Source: JAHEIJ01 sp040235565
GTDB taxonomy: Bacteria > Pseudomonadota > Gammaproteobacteria > UBA6429 > Thiohalophilaceae
Length of the DNA: 12,828 bases
Reading direction: 5' to 3'
NCBI GenBank assembly: GCA_040235565.1
Contig: JBECLA010000088.1
Location: forward strand, 1 to 12,828
Positions 1-7,214 of this stretch are shown here, one piece after another (position 1 is the first letter of the stretch; every line of letters starts with the position of its first letter). Made by a program: the position numbers and the translations under genes. The notes beneath the pieces were generated by a model. It saw nothing but the letters and a program-made list of their open reading frames with translations, was not told the DNA's origin and searched no databases.

Positions 1-54
1 ATGGTGCCCGGGGCCGGAATCGAACCGGCACGGTCGCAATGACCGAGGGATTTT

Positions 55-756
55 CGTACCAACTACAGCTTTAGCTGCTGCGTACTTCAAACGCATTTGT
101 GGTCTGGACTTTACCTTTGCCATATTATAGATATAGATAAAGATCTATAACGTAGGCAGGAGCCGTCAAGTCTCTACACTTTTCCAAGAACGGATTCTAT
201 AAAGCTACACAAGTATACTGAAGAGCAACTTCGTGATGCAGTTACCTCATCTACTTCAATGAGGCAGGTCCTCATACAACTTGGTGTAGCTCCTTACGGA
301 GGTAACTACGATGTCCTCAAGAAAGCAATTAAGCATTTCAACCTTGATACATCTCACTTCCGTGGCCAAGCCTGGAATAAAGGTATCTCAACCGGCGCTA
401 AACAGCCAATAGAGAAGTACCTCCGTAATGATCACAAAATTCAATCGTATAAACTCAAAAACAGACTTCTAAAAGAAGGTATTTTCGAGCATAAATGCTT
501 GAATTGTTCGAACACTACCTGGTTAGGCAAACCAATTCCTTTGGAACTTGACCATATCAACGGTAACAATAAAGACAATAGACTAATCAATCTTCGTCTA
601 CTATGTCCAAACTGTCACGCCCTCACTCCTACTTATAGGAGCAAGAACCGCTCTTAGACTTAGCTCGGGATTGCCACCACCCTTTGCGTGCTGAGGTTTC
701 CCCGAATTTGACTCCATTCACACCAGAGGTTTCCCATCCGGGTGCTCAAATTATTT
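55..756 (-). ncRNA. Group I intron in the anticodon loop of tRNA-Leu(UAA)
   Basis: The intron is 702 nt, starts with AAATAATTTGAG after exon ...CTT and ends in G (complement of 55) before exon AAAATCCC. Readable core, minus strand: P1 pairs exon CTT with intron GAG (747-745); P3 is GGAG with CTCC; P4 is TTCGGG with CCCGAG; the R-like element is GCAATCCCGAGCTAAG (674-659); the S-like element is AGAGACTTGACGG; P7 pairs GACT with AGTC. A P8-like hairpin TATAGAT/ATCTATA and P9-like hairpins follow. A 10-bp helix pairs the complement of 648-657 with the complement of 184-193 (one G-U at each of two positions), in the place of P6a. The sequence between its arms is the antisense HNH ORF. The start and core resemble the cyanobacterial tRNA-Leu intron (subgroup IC3), which is usually only about 200-300 nt. 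The subgroup call is inference. Confidence 0.93.
259..657 (+). CDS. HNH homing endonuclease, antisense inside the group I intron
   Basis: This is a probable intron-homing DNA endonuclease. The C-terminal half is a classic zinc-braced HNH domain: C80-x2-C83, the core DH at 98-99 within LELDHINGNN, N111 in the LINLRLLCPNCH stretch, C116/C119 and H120, then TPTYRSKN at the end. The N-terminal part carries the LDTSHFRGQAWNKG signature (about 29-42) common in mobile HNH proteins. The coordinates use the first ATG, but the frame stays open back to 151. The residues just upstream (KYTEEQLRDAV..., from 211) match the usual start of this family, so the true protein probably begins near 199, where the codon is ATA. 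No Shine-Dalgarno precedes ATG 259. The gene is visibly AT-richer than its neighbours and is transcribed against the tRNA. A weak promoter-like TTTACC-16-TATAGA lies at 110-137. The family call is firm; the start and activity are uncertain. Confidence 0.88.
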   Translation: MRQVLIQLGVAPYGGNYDVLKKAIKHFNLDTSHFRGQAWNKGISTGAKQPIEKYLRNDHKIQSYKLKNRLLKEGIFEHKCLNCSNTTWLGKPIPLELDHINGNNKDNRLINLRLLCPNCHALTPTYRSKNRS

Positions 757-809
757 AAGTCCCTTGCGTCTACCAATTTCGCCACCCGGGCTTGGGGTGG
801 AAGCCGCGT

Positions 810-838
810 ATTCTACAACGTGGTGAAATAATTGGGAA
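810..838 (-). promoter_or_regulatory. Promoter of the split tRNA-Leu gene
   Basis: On the minus strand TTCCCA (838-833) and TAGAAT (815-810) are separated by 17 bp. Transcription would begin around 803, about 12 nt before the tRNA 5' end at 791. The match to the sigma-70 consensus is 4/6 and 5/6. The GC-rich stretch after the -10 is common at stable-RNA promoters. Confidence 0.5.
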
Positions 839-994
839 ATTGAATCACCTGTGGACATTTTTTGTCCGCTTTACGAATCCATCTTCACCCGATCCGGGAA
901 TTCACGCTCCACTCCAACATCAATCAGTCAACATAATTGGCTGGTTGGCGTTCATTCGGGGTGAGCCCAGCACTTTTGAAAAACGCTCAAATAA

Positions 995-1022
995 TCAACA
1001 ATTAAGCCAGATTGTTGACAAT
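995..1022 (+). promoter_or_regulatory. Candidate GntR operator: nested inverted repeats
   Basis: TCAACAAT (995-1002) and ATTGTTGA (1011-1018) form a perfect 8-bp inverted repeat with an 8-nt spacer. The right arm also lies within a compact palindrome, ATTGT-TG-ACAAT (1011-1022). The second palindrome covers a TTGACA -35 box, so a bound repressor would block the promoter. The GT-N2-AC core fits the general operator shape of FadR-type GntR proteins. The assignment to the adjacent regulator is inference. Confidence 0.5.
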
Positions 1023-1043
1023 ATTACGTTTCACTGCTTTATT
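1015..1043 (+). promoter_or_regulatory. Candidate promoter of the gntR-prp operon
   Basis: TTGACA (1015-1020) is a perfect -35 box, followed 17 bp later by TTTATT (1038-1043), a 4/6 match to the -10. Transcription would begin near 1050, about 40 nt before the regulator start codon. The stretch 792-1091 has no gene and otherwise holds the divergent tRNA promoter and a small inverted repeat GGACA-T5-TGTCC (853-867). Confidence 0.45.
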
Positions 1044-1073
1044 TATGACCTCTTGCAGCGTTTATTTCCTGTT

Positions 1074-1085
1074 ATTGTCGACATT
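1074..1085 (+). promoter_or_regulatory. Second operator-like palindrome before the regulator start
   Basis: ATTGTCGACATT sits 6 nt before the ATG at 1092 and closely resembles ATTGTTGACAAT at 1011-1022; both fit ATTGTYGACAWT. It contains the perfect palindrome TGTCGACA. Its place downstream of the promoter, where a ribosome binding site would be, suggests autoregulation by a roadblock or by hindering translation. No good Shine-Dalgarno is visible here. Confidence 0.4.
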
Positions 1086-1091
1086 TTAATT

Positions 1092-1793
1092 ATGGACAAA
1101 TTACCTCCCGATACGCCGGTTGTCTCGCTGGAGGCCCACCGGACCCTCGCCGACCGGGTCTGCAGCCAGCTCAAGCACGACATCATCGTCGGCAAACGGC
1201 CGCAGGGCTCCAAAATCATCGAAGAAGAGCTGGCCAGGGTATACGGCAGCAGCCGCGGGCCCTTACGCGAGGCGATACGCCGCCTGGAAGGCATGCGGCT
1301 GGTCGTGCGCACCCCCAATGCCGGTGCACGGGTGGTCACCCTGAGTGAAACCATGATGGCCGAGGTGTACGTGGTGCGTGAAGCCCTGGAAGGCATGTCA
1401 GCCCGCCTGGCCGCCCAGCAGATGACGAGCGAGGAAATCGAAGCCTTGTCGGAATTACTCGACCAACATGAACACAGTATTGATGACGCCGATGGCAAGG
1501 TGTATTTCCAGCGCGAAGGCGATCTGGATTTTCATTATCGCATTGCCCTTGGCAGCAACAACCAGTCCCTCATCCAGTTGCTCAGCAGCGAGCTGTATCA
1601 ATTGATTCGCATGTGTCGCCATTGTTCCAGTCGTCTGCCCTCTCGTCCCACCGCGGCATTAATGGAACATCGCCAGATCGTCGACGCCATTGCCAGACGG
1701 GATCCGGAACTGGCGGAAATGTTGATGCGCCGTCATATCAGCCACGCCTGGAATATTGTCAAGGATCTCCTCCCTGGAAAAACCAATGACTGA
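1092..1793 (+). CDS. GntR/FadR-type transcriptional regulator of the prp operon
   Basis: A 233-aa DNA-binding regulator, probably a repressor of the downstream methylcitrate genes that responds to a pathway metabolite. Residues 16-85 form the winged helix-turn-helix (TLADRVCSQLKHDIIVG, then SSRGPLREAIRRLEG and a wing near AGARV). Residues 90-215 form an FCD ligand domain with the expected metal or acid ligands D144, H148, H193 and H215. The frame is open upstream to 792, but those 100 codons are unlike any GntR N-terminus and overlap promoter and operator sequence, so the ATG at 1092 is chosen. The gene overlaps prpB by 8 nt (ATGACTGA), so both are translated from one message. Pseudomonas-type prp clusters also begin with a GntR gene, whereas E. 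coli uses a sigma-54 activator (PrpR). Effector and sign of regulation are inferred. Confidence 0.9.
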   Translation: MDKLPPDTPVVSLEAHRTLADRVCSQLKHDIIVGKRPQGSKIIEEELARVYGSSRGPLREAIRRLEGMRLVVRTPNAGARVVTLSETMMAEVYVVREALEGMSARLAAQQMTSEEIEALSELLDQHEHSIDDADGKVYFQREGDLDFHYRIALGSNNQSLIQLLSSELYQLIRMCRHCSSRLPSRPTAALMEHRQIVDAIARRDPELAEMLMRRHISHAWNIVKDLLPGKTND

Positions 1794-2673
1794 ACAACTG
1801 ACTCGCGGCAAGAAACTGCGTGCAGCAGTCCAGAACCACAATCCCTTGCAGGTCGTCGGGACAGTGAATGCCTATACCGCCGTCATGGCCGAACGTGTGG
1901 GACATCAGGCGATTTATCTTTCCGGTGGCGGGGTGGCGGCCTGTTCGCTGGCTGTCCCGGATCTGGGTATCACCACTCTGAAAGATGTGCTTGAGGATGT
2001 GCATCGCATTACCGCGGCTTCTTCCCTGCCCTTGCTGGTCGATGTGGACACGGGCTGGGGTGGCGCCTTCAACATTGCCCGTTGTGTGCAGGAATTGATT
2101 CGCGCTGACGCCGCCGGCATGCATATCGAGGATCAGGTGCAACAAAAACGCTGTGGTCATCGTCCCAACAAGATGATCGTCTCTCAGGATGAAATGGTCG
2201 ATCGTATCAAGGCCGCCGTGGATGCCCGTAGTGATGACAGTTTTGTCATCATGGCGCGCACCGACGCCCTGGCGGTAGAAGGTATGCAGCCGGCGATTGA
2301 TCGCGCCATCGCCTGTGTCGAGGCCGGGGCCGATATGATCTTTCCCGAGGCAATGACGGAACTGGCCCAATACCGGCAATTTGTCGAGGCGGTGCCGGTA
2401 CCGGTGCTCGCCAATATTACCGAGTTCGGCGCCACTCCCCTGTTCACCAATGAGGAACTCGCCTCGGTGGGTGTCAAGCTTGCGTTGTACCCGCTAAGTG
2501 CCTTTCGCGCCATGAGCAAAGCAGCTTTGAACGTCTACCAGCATATTCTGCAGGACGGCACCCAACAACAGGTACTGGACACCATGCAAACCCGCATGGA
2601 GTTGTACGATTTTCTTGATTATCACCGTTATGAACAAAAACTGGACGAACTCTTCGCTGGTGACAAATCATGA
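1786..2673 (+). CDS. prpB: 2-methylisocitrate lyase
   Basis: Cleaves (2R,3S)-2-methylisocitrate to pyruvate and succinate, the last step of the cytosolic 2-methylcitrate cycle. The product is 295 aa, the family's normal length (296 in E. coli). It aligns nearly end to end from memory with E. coli PrpB. Visible features are LSGGGVA (45-51), the metal-binding aspartates D86 and D88 (LLVDVDTG), the catalytic loop KRCGH (121-125, C123), FVIMARTDA, and the C-terminal LYPLSAFRAM and DTMQTR segments. The frame extends to an ATG at 1756, but the start at 1786 fits the family length and gives the 8-nt coupling overlap with the regulator. The end overlaps prpC by ATGA. Confidence 0.97.
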   Translation: MTEQLTRGKKLRAAVQNHNPLQVVGTVNAYTAVMAERVGHQAIYLSGGGVAACSLAVPDLGITTLKDVLEDVHRITAASSLPLLVDVDTGWGGAFNIARCVQELIRADAAGMHIEDQVQQKRCGHRPNKMIVSQDEMVDRIKAAVDARSDDSFVIMARTDALAVEGMQPAIDRAIACVEAGADMIFPEAMTELAQYRQFVEAVPVPVLANITEFGATPLFTNEELASVGVKLALYPLSAFRAMSKAALNVYQHILQDGTQQQVLDTMQTRMELYDFLDYHRYEQKLDELFAGDKS

Positions 2674-3800
2674 CAATGAATAAAACGGACAACAATGCCG
2701 GCATGCGGGGACAATGTGCCGGACAAACCGCTATCTGCACCGTCGGTCATACCGGTGCCGGCCTGACCTATCGCGGTTATGACATGGTTGAACTGGCCGA
2801 CAAGGCCAGGTTTGAGGAAGTCGCTTATCTCTTAATCCATGGCAAGTTGCCCAACCCGCAGGAACTGGACGACTACATTCAAAAGCTCAAAGGGTTACGC
2901 GGCCTGCCGGCTGCCCTCAAAGCAGTGCTGGAAAAAATTCCTGCCGATACCCATCCCATGGACGTGATGCGCACAGGGTGTTCGATGCTGGGTAACCTGG
3001 AGGTCGAGCAATCTTTCTCAGAACAGTACGACAAAGCCGATCGCATGTTGGCGGTTTTTCCCTCCATCATCAATTACTGGTATCGCTATTCCCATGACGG
3101 CAATCGCATCGATACCGAAACCGATGACGATGGAATCGGCGGGCATTTTCTGCACTTGTTACGCGACCAGGTGCCAAGCGAACTGCATGCCCGGGTGATG
3201 AATGTTTCGCTGATTTTGTATGCCGAACACGAATTCAATGCCTCGACTTTTGCCGCGCGGGTCTGTGCCTCGACCCTGTCGGATATTCATTCCAGTGTCA
3301 CCGCGGCCATCGGCACCTTGCGCGGTCCATTGCATGGAGGCGCCAACGAGGCGGCCATGGCGATGATTGCACAATGGCAAAGTCCCGCTGAAGCCGAACA
3401 GGCGATTCTCGACATGCTGGCGCGCAAGGAAAAAATTATGGGGTTTGGACATGCCGTGTATAAGGAATCGGATCCCCGTAATGCAGTCATCAAGGCCTGG
3501 TCGGCCAAACTCGCCGAAGATGTGGGTGATACGGTGCTTTATCCGGTTTCACTGCGGTGTGAAGAAGTCATGTGGCGCGAAAAGAAACTCTTCTGCAATG
3601 CCGATTTCTTCCATGCCTCGGCGTATCATTTCATGGGCATTCCGACCCAACTGTTTACGCCGATTTTTGTTTGTTCCCGTGTCACCGGCTGGTGCGCACA
3701 TATCTTTGAACAACGGGCCAATAATCGCCTGATTCGACCCACGGCGGAATACATCGGTCCGGCGTCGGCCAGCTGGATACCCATTGAAGAGCGTGATTAA
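2670..3800 (+). CDS. prpC: 2-methylcitrate synthase
   Basis: Condenses propionyl-CoA with oxaloacetate to 2-methylcitrate, the entry into the cycle. The product is 376 aa (E. coli PrpC is 389). Citrate-synthase fold features are GLTYRGYD (31-38), the catalytic histidines H222 in LHGGANEAAM and H261 in GFGHAVYKESDPR, the catalytic aspartate D312, and the CoA/substrate-binding RPTAEYIGP (356-364). HPMDVMRTG and YAEHEFNASTF are typical of methylcitrate rather than housekeeping citrate synthases. The start at 2670 overlaps the prpB stop by 4 nt; an ATG at 2676 is an alternative. prpD follows 5 nt after the stop. Confidence 0.96.
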   Translation: MTMNKTDNNAGMRGQCAGQTAICTVGHTGAGLTYRGYDMVELADKARFEEVAYLLIHGKLPNPQELDDYIQKLKGLRGLPAALKAVLEKIPADTHPMDVMRTGCSMLGNLEVEQSFSEQYDKADRMLAVFPSIINYWYRYSHDGNRIDTETDDDGIGGHFLHLLRDQVPSELHARVMNVSLILYAEHEFNASTFAARVCASTLSDIHSSVTAAIGTLRGPLHGGANEAAMAMIAQWQSPAEAEQAILDMLARKEKIMGFGHAVYKESDPRNAVIKAWSAKLAEDVGDTVLYPVSLRCEEVMWREKKLFCNADFFHASAYHFMGIPTQLFTPIFVCSRVTGWCAHIFEQRANNRLIRPTAEYIGPASASWIPIEERD

Positions 3801-3805
3801 GATAT

Positions 3806-5257
3806 ATGAGTACCAATGTTGATATCAATGTACGGCCCCAGCCTGACCAGGTGCTGGTGGATATTGCCGATTATGTTTGCAACTATCCGATCAAATCCAG
3901 AGAAGCCTATGATACGGCACGCCATTGTTTAATGGATACTCTGGGCTGTGGCTTACTGGCCTTACGGTTTCCCGAATGCACCAAGCATCTGGGACCCCTG
4001 GTTCCCGGCATCACGGTACGTAATGGTGCCCGGGTGCCCGGCACTTCGCATGAACTCGATCCGGTCAAGGCCGCCTGGGACATTGGTTGTCTGGTGCGCT
4101 GGCTCGACTTTAACGATACCTGGCTGGCGGCGGAATGGGGCCATCCTTCCGACAATCTCGGTGGCATTCTGGCCGTGGCCGATTATCTCAGCCGCGATAA
4201 CCTGTCCAAAGGCAAAGCCCCTTTGCGGATGCGGGATGTCCTCACAGCCATGATCAAGGCACATGAAATTCAAGGGGTGATTGCCCTGGAGAACAGTTTC
4301 AATCGTGTCGGCCTGGATCATGTGTTGCTGGTGCGCGTCGCCACGACCGCTGTCATCACTGACATGCTTGGCGGCAATCGTGATCAAATTGTCGACGCCC
4401 TCTCCCAGGCCTGGGTGGATGGCTCATCCCTGCGGACGTATCGGCATGCCCCCAATGCCGGTTCGCGTAAATCCTGGGCCGCCGGAGACGCCACTTCACG
4501 CGGCGTCCGCCTGGCGATGATGACACTAAAAGGCGAAATGGGCCTGCCTTCCGTCCTCTCGGCACCCGGGTGGGGATTTTATGACGTGCACTTTGACGGC
4601 AACGCTTTCAGCTTCCCCCAGGACTATGGCAGTTACGTGATGGAGAACATCCTGTTCAAGCTCTCCTACCCGGCCGAGTTCCATTCCCAGACAGCGGTGG
4701 AATGTGCCGTGCAACTGCATCCCCAGGTCAGGGACCATCTGGAGGAAATTGAAAAAATCGTCCTCACCACCCACGAGTCAGCGATTCGGATCATTTCCAA
4801 AGTCGGCCCGCTGGCCAACCCGGCCGATCGCGATCATTGCCTGCAATACATGGTCGCCGTGCCATTAATTCTGGGGGATCTGCAGGCCGAACATTATGAA
4901 AATGAGTTTCATGCTGCACATCCACAGATTGATGCATTGCGTGACAAGATGGAAGTGGTTGAAGACGAACGTTATAGCCGCGAGTACCTGGAAGCGGACA
5001 AGCGTTCCATTGCTAACGCCATCCAGATTTTTTTCAAGGATGGCAGCCAGACGGAGAAAGTCGCCGTGGAGTATCCCATTGGCCATCGGCGACGGCGCGA
5101 GGAAGGGATTCCCGTCCTGAAAAACAAGTTTCTTGCCAGCCTGCGCACACGCTTTCCCGAAGGTCGCTGTCAACAAATCATGGATGTCTATCTCGACTCC
5201 GACAAACTGGCCCGGATGCCTGTGAACGAATTCATGGAGTTGTTTGTTATTAACTGA
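3806..5257 (+). CDS. prpD: 2-methylcitrate dehydratase
   Basis: Dehydrates 2-methylcitrate to 2-methyl-cis-aconitate and belongs to the cofactor-free MmgE/PrpD family. At 483 aa it is exactly the length of E. coli PrpD and is very similar throughout. The family landmarks are LDTLGCGL (44-51), DFNDTWLAAEWGHPSDNLGG (101-120), KAHEIQG, ENSFNRVGLDHV, SLRTYRHAPN, RKSWAAGDATSRGVR and the C-terminal YPIGHRRRR. The ribosome binding site is weak (AAGA just before ATATATG), so translation may depend on coupling to prpC 5 nt upstream. The presence of prpD without acnD and prpF is the E. coli-type arrangement. The product must be rehydrated to 2-methylisocitrate by an aconitase, normally AcnB, not encoded here. 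Confidence 0.97.
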   Translation: MSTNVDINVRPQPDQVLVDIADYVCNYPIKSREAYDTARHCLMDTLGCGLLALRFPECTKHLGPLVPGITVRNGARVPGTSHELDPVKAAWDIGCLVRWLDFNDTWLAAEWGHPSDNLGGILAVADYLSRDNLSKGKAPLRMRDVLTAMIKAHEIQGVIALENSFNRVGLDHVLLVRVATTAVITDMLGGNRDQIVDALSQAWVDGSSLRTYRHAPNAGSRKSWAAGDATSRGVRLAMMTLKGEMGLPSVLSAPGWGFYDVHFDGNAFSFPQDYGSYVMENILFKLSYPAEFHSQTAVECAVQLHPQVRDHLEEIEKIVLTTHESAIRIISKVGPLANPADRDHCLQYMVAVPLILGDLQAEHYENEFHAAHPQIDALRDKMEVVEDERYSREYLEADKRSIANAIQIFFKDGSQTEKVAVEYPIGHRRRREEGIPVLKNKFLASLRTRFPEGRCQQIMDVYLDSDKLARMPVNEFMELFVIN

Positions 5258-5331
5258 GTATCAAGATACTTTTTGCTGTACCACTATGTTGTCAGAACAC
5301 TGATACCATCAACATTCACAAGGGTCCAGTC

Positions 5332-7209
5332 ATGTCTTATCAAACCGAATACCAGGCCGCGTTGAATGATCCTGAGGCATTCTGGAAACAAAAAGCGGAT
5401 GCATTGCAGTGGTTCAAGCCACCTGCCACAATCCTGAGCCAGGACGAGCACGGTATCCATCACTGGTTTGCCGATGGCGAAATGAATACCTGTTACATGG
5501 CGCTGGACTATCATGTTGAGTCCGGCCGGGGTGAACAAACCGCACTGATCTACGATTCACCGGTCACCGATCAGAAAGCCAGCTATACCTATACGCAACT
5601 CAGAGACGCCGTCGCCCTGTGTGCCGGGATGCTCAAAAACCAGGGCGTCAGCAAGGGTGATCGTGTCATTATTTACATGCCCATGATTCCCGAGGCAGCC
5701 ATCGCCATGTTGGCCTGTGCCAGACTGGGCGCCATTCATTCGGTGGTCTTTGGTGGTTTCGCGGCAAGGGAGTTGGCGGTGCGTATTGATGATGCCAAAC
5801 CAAAACTGGTTATCAGCGCTTCCTGCGGCATTGAAGTTAAAAAATGCATCGAGTACAAACCACTCCTGGACAATGCCATTGAACAGGCCCAACACAAACC
5901 CGAACGCTGTATCATTTTCCAGCGGCCGCAAAGCAAGGTGACATTACATAGCGACCGTGACCTCGACTGGCAAGACGCGATCAGCCAGGCAACGCCAGCG
6001 GATTGCACACCGGTAACCGGCACTGACCTGCTCTATATCCTGTATACCTCCGGCACCACCGGTAAACCCAAAGGGGTGGTGCGGGAAAATGGTGGCCATG
6101 CGGTAGCGATGAAATACAGCATGCAAGCAGTCTACGACATGGAGCCCGGTGAGGTGTTCTGGGCTGCCTCGGACATCGGCTGGGTCGTCGGCCACTCCTA
6201 TATTGTGTATGCGCCCCTGCTCCACGGTTGCACCACCATCATGTACGAAGGCAAACCGGTTATGACCCCCGATGCCGGGGCCTTCTGGCGTGTTATCGCG
6301 GAACATGGGGTGAAAGCCTTGTTTACAGCACCCACTGCCTTTCGTGCCATCAAGAAAGAAGATCCTGACGGCAAACTGATTCAGCAATATGACCTCAGTG
6401 GTTTGCAAACGATTTTTGCCGCCGGTGAGCGCCTGGACCCACCGACTTATGAATGGCTGGTGGAAAAAACCCGGCGCCCGGTCATCGATCACTGGTGGCA
6501 GACGGAAACCGGTTGGGCCATCGCTGCCAATCTGCGGGGCATCGAACCGATGCCGGTCAAGCCGGGCTCGGCAACGATGCCGGTACCGGGCTACGACGTG
6601 CACATCCTCGATGAGAATGGCGGGTCTTTGGCACCGAACACGCAGGGCAACATTGCGATTAAATTACCCCTCCCGCCCAGTTGTCTCACCACTATCTGGG
6701 GTGACATGCCACGCTTCAAGCGCAGTTACCTGGAAACGTATCCCGGTTACTATGTCACCGGGGATGGCGGCTATATCGATGATGACGGCTATCTGTTCGT
6801 CATGGGCCGGGTTGATGATGTTATCAACGTCGCCGGACACCGCCTCTCCACGGGTGAGATGGAAGAAATTGTCGGCAAACACCCTGCCGTGGCAGAATGT
6901 GCGGTGATTGGCCGTAACGACGAACTGAAGGGACAGATCCCGCTGGGATTCGTGGTCCTGAAGAGCGGTGTCAATGAACCGGAAGACAAACTGATCCGGG
7001 AGTTTGTGGAAATGGTACGGCATGATATCGGCGCGGTGGCCTGCTTCAAACAGGCCTATATCGTACCGCGCTTACCGAAAACCCGTTCCGGCAAAACTTT
7101 ACGCAAAACCATTCGCCAGATTGTCAATCATGAAACGTATACCGTTCCTTCGACAATTGATGATCCCGGTTCGCTCAGTGAAATCGAAACTCTAATCAAG
7201 GATGCCTGA
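5332..7209 (+). CDS. prpE: Propionyl-CoA synthetase
   Basis: Activates propionate with ATP and CoA through a propionyl-AMP intermediate, supplying substrate for PrpC. The product is 625 aa (E. coli PrpE is 628). It is an ANL-superfamily AMP-forming acyl-CoA synthetase: the phosphate-binding loop YTSGTTGKPKGV is near residues 238-249, WWQTETGWAI is the adenylate motif, YVTGDGG and GRVDDVINVAGHRLSTGEMEE are the hinge and C-domain motifs, and PKTRSGK (582-588) carries the lysine K588 that is reversibly acylated in this family. The 74-nt gap after prpD contains no clear terminator; AGGG stands shortly before the ATG. A general acetyl-CoA synthetase is the alternative, but the N-terminus and the operon favour PrpE. 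Confidence 0.94.
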   Translation: MSYQTEYQAALNDPEAFWKQKADALQWFKPPATILSQDEHGIHHWFADGEMNTCYMALDYHVESGRGEQTALIYDSPVTDQKASYTYTQLRDAVALCAGMLKNQGVSKGDRVIIYMPMIPEAAIAMLACARLGAIHSVVFGGFAARELAVRIDDAKPKLVISASCGIEVKKCIEYKPLLDNAIEQAQHKPERCIIFQRPQSKVTLHSDRDLDWQDAISQATPADCTPVTGTDLLYILYTSGTTGKPKGVVRENGGHAVAMKYSMQAVYDMEPGEVFWAASDIGWVVGHSYIVYAPLLHGCTTIMYEGKPVMTPDAGAFWRVIAEHGVKALFTAPTAFRAIKKEDPDGKLIQQYDLSGLQTIFAAGERLDPPTYEWLVEKTRRPVIDHWWQTETGWAIAANLRGIEPMPVKPGSATMPVPGYDVHILDENGGSLAPNTQGNIAIKLPLPPSCLTTIWGDMPRFKRSYLETYPGYYVTGDGGYIDDDGYLFVMGRVDDVINVAGHRLSTGEMEEIVGKHPAVAECAVIGRNDELKGQIPLGFVVLKSGVNEPEDKLIREFVEMVRHDIGAVACFKQAYIVPRLPKTRSGKTLRKTIRQIVNHETYTVPSTIDDPGSLSEIETLIKDA

Positions 7210-7214
7210 AATAC

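Larger units (their letters stand above)
2..791 (-). tRNA. tRNA-Leu(UAA), split by a group I intron
   Basis: Read on the minus strand, exon 1 is 791-757 and exon 2 is 54-2, giving an 88-nt mature tRNA with an encoded CCA (complement of 2-4). The acceptor stem GCCCGGG/CCCGGGC, the D arm with GGTAGACGC, the anticodon stem AGGGA/TCCCT with loop CTTAAAA, the long variable arm CGGTCATTGCGACCG and the T arm GCCGG-TTCGATT-CCGGC all fold cleanly. The long variable arm and UAA anticodon identify leucine. The exons join only if 55-756 is removed, with the break after U34 of the anticodon. This is the site used by the known tRNA-Leu(UAA) group I introns of cyanobacteria and plastids. Without splicing the tRNA would be non-functional. 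Confidence 0.96.

Noticed and set aside
853..867. GGACA-T5-TGTCC inverted repeat as a terminator or operator
   Set aside because: The stem is 5 bp and the T-run is in the loop rather than after it; it lies between two divergent promoters and may be chance.
792..1091. Upstream extension of the GntR reading frame from an ATG at 792
   Set aside because: The 100 extra residues do not resemble a regulator N-terminus, overlap the tRNA promoter and both operator-like palindromes, and the ATG at 1092 gives the usual GntR length.
1043..1498. Minus-strand ORF opposite the GntR gene, and many similar ORFs opposite prpB, prpC, prpD, prpE and others
   Set aside because: They are shadows of real genes in other frames: serine- and arginine-rich translations with no family motifs and no promoter or ribosome binding site.
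1786..1793. Identical ATGACTGA overlaps at gntR/prpB (1786-1793) and dehydrogenase/ACT-like gene (10668-10661)
   Set aside because: Short stop-start overlaps are common and the shared MTE start is probably chance; no larger homology surrounds the two sites.
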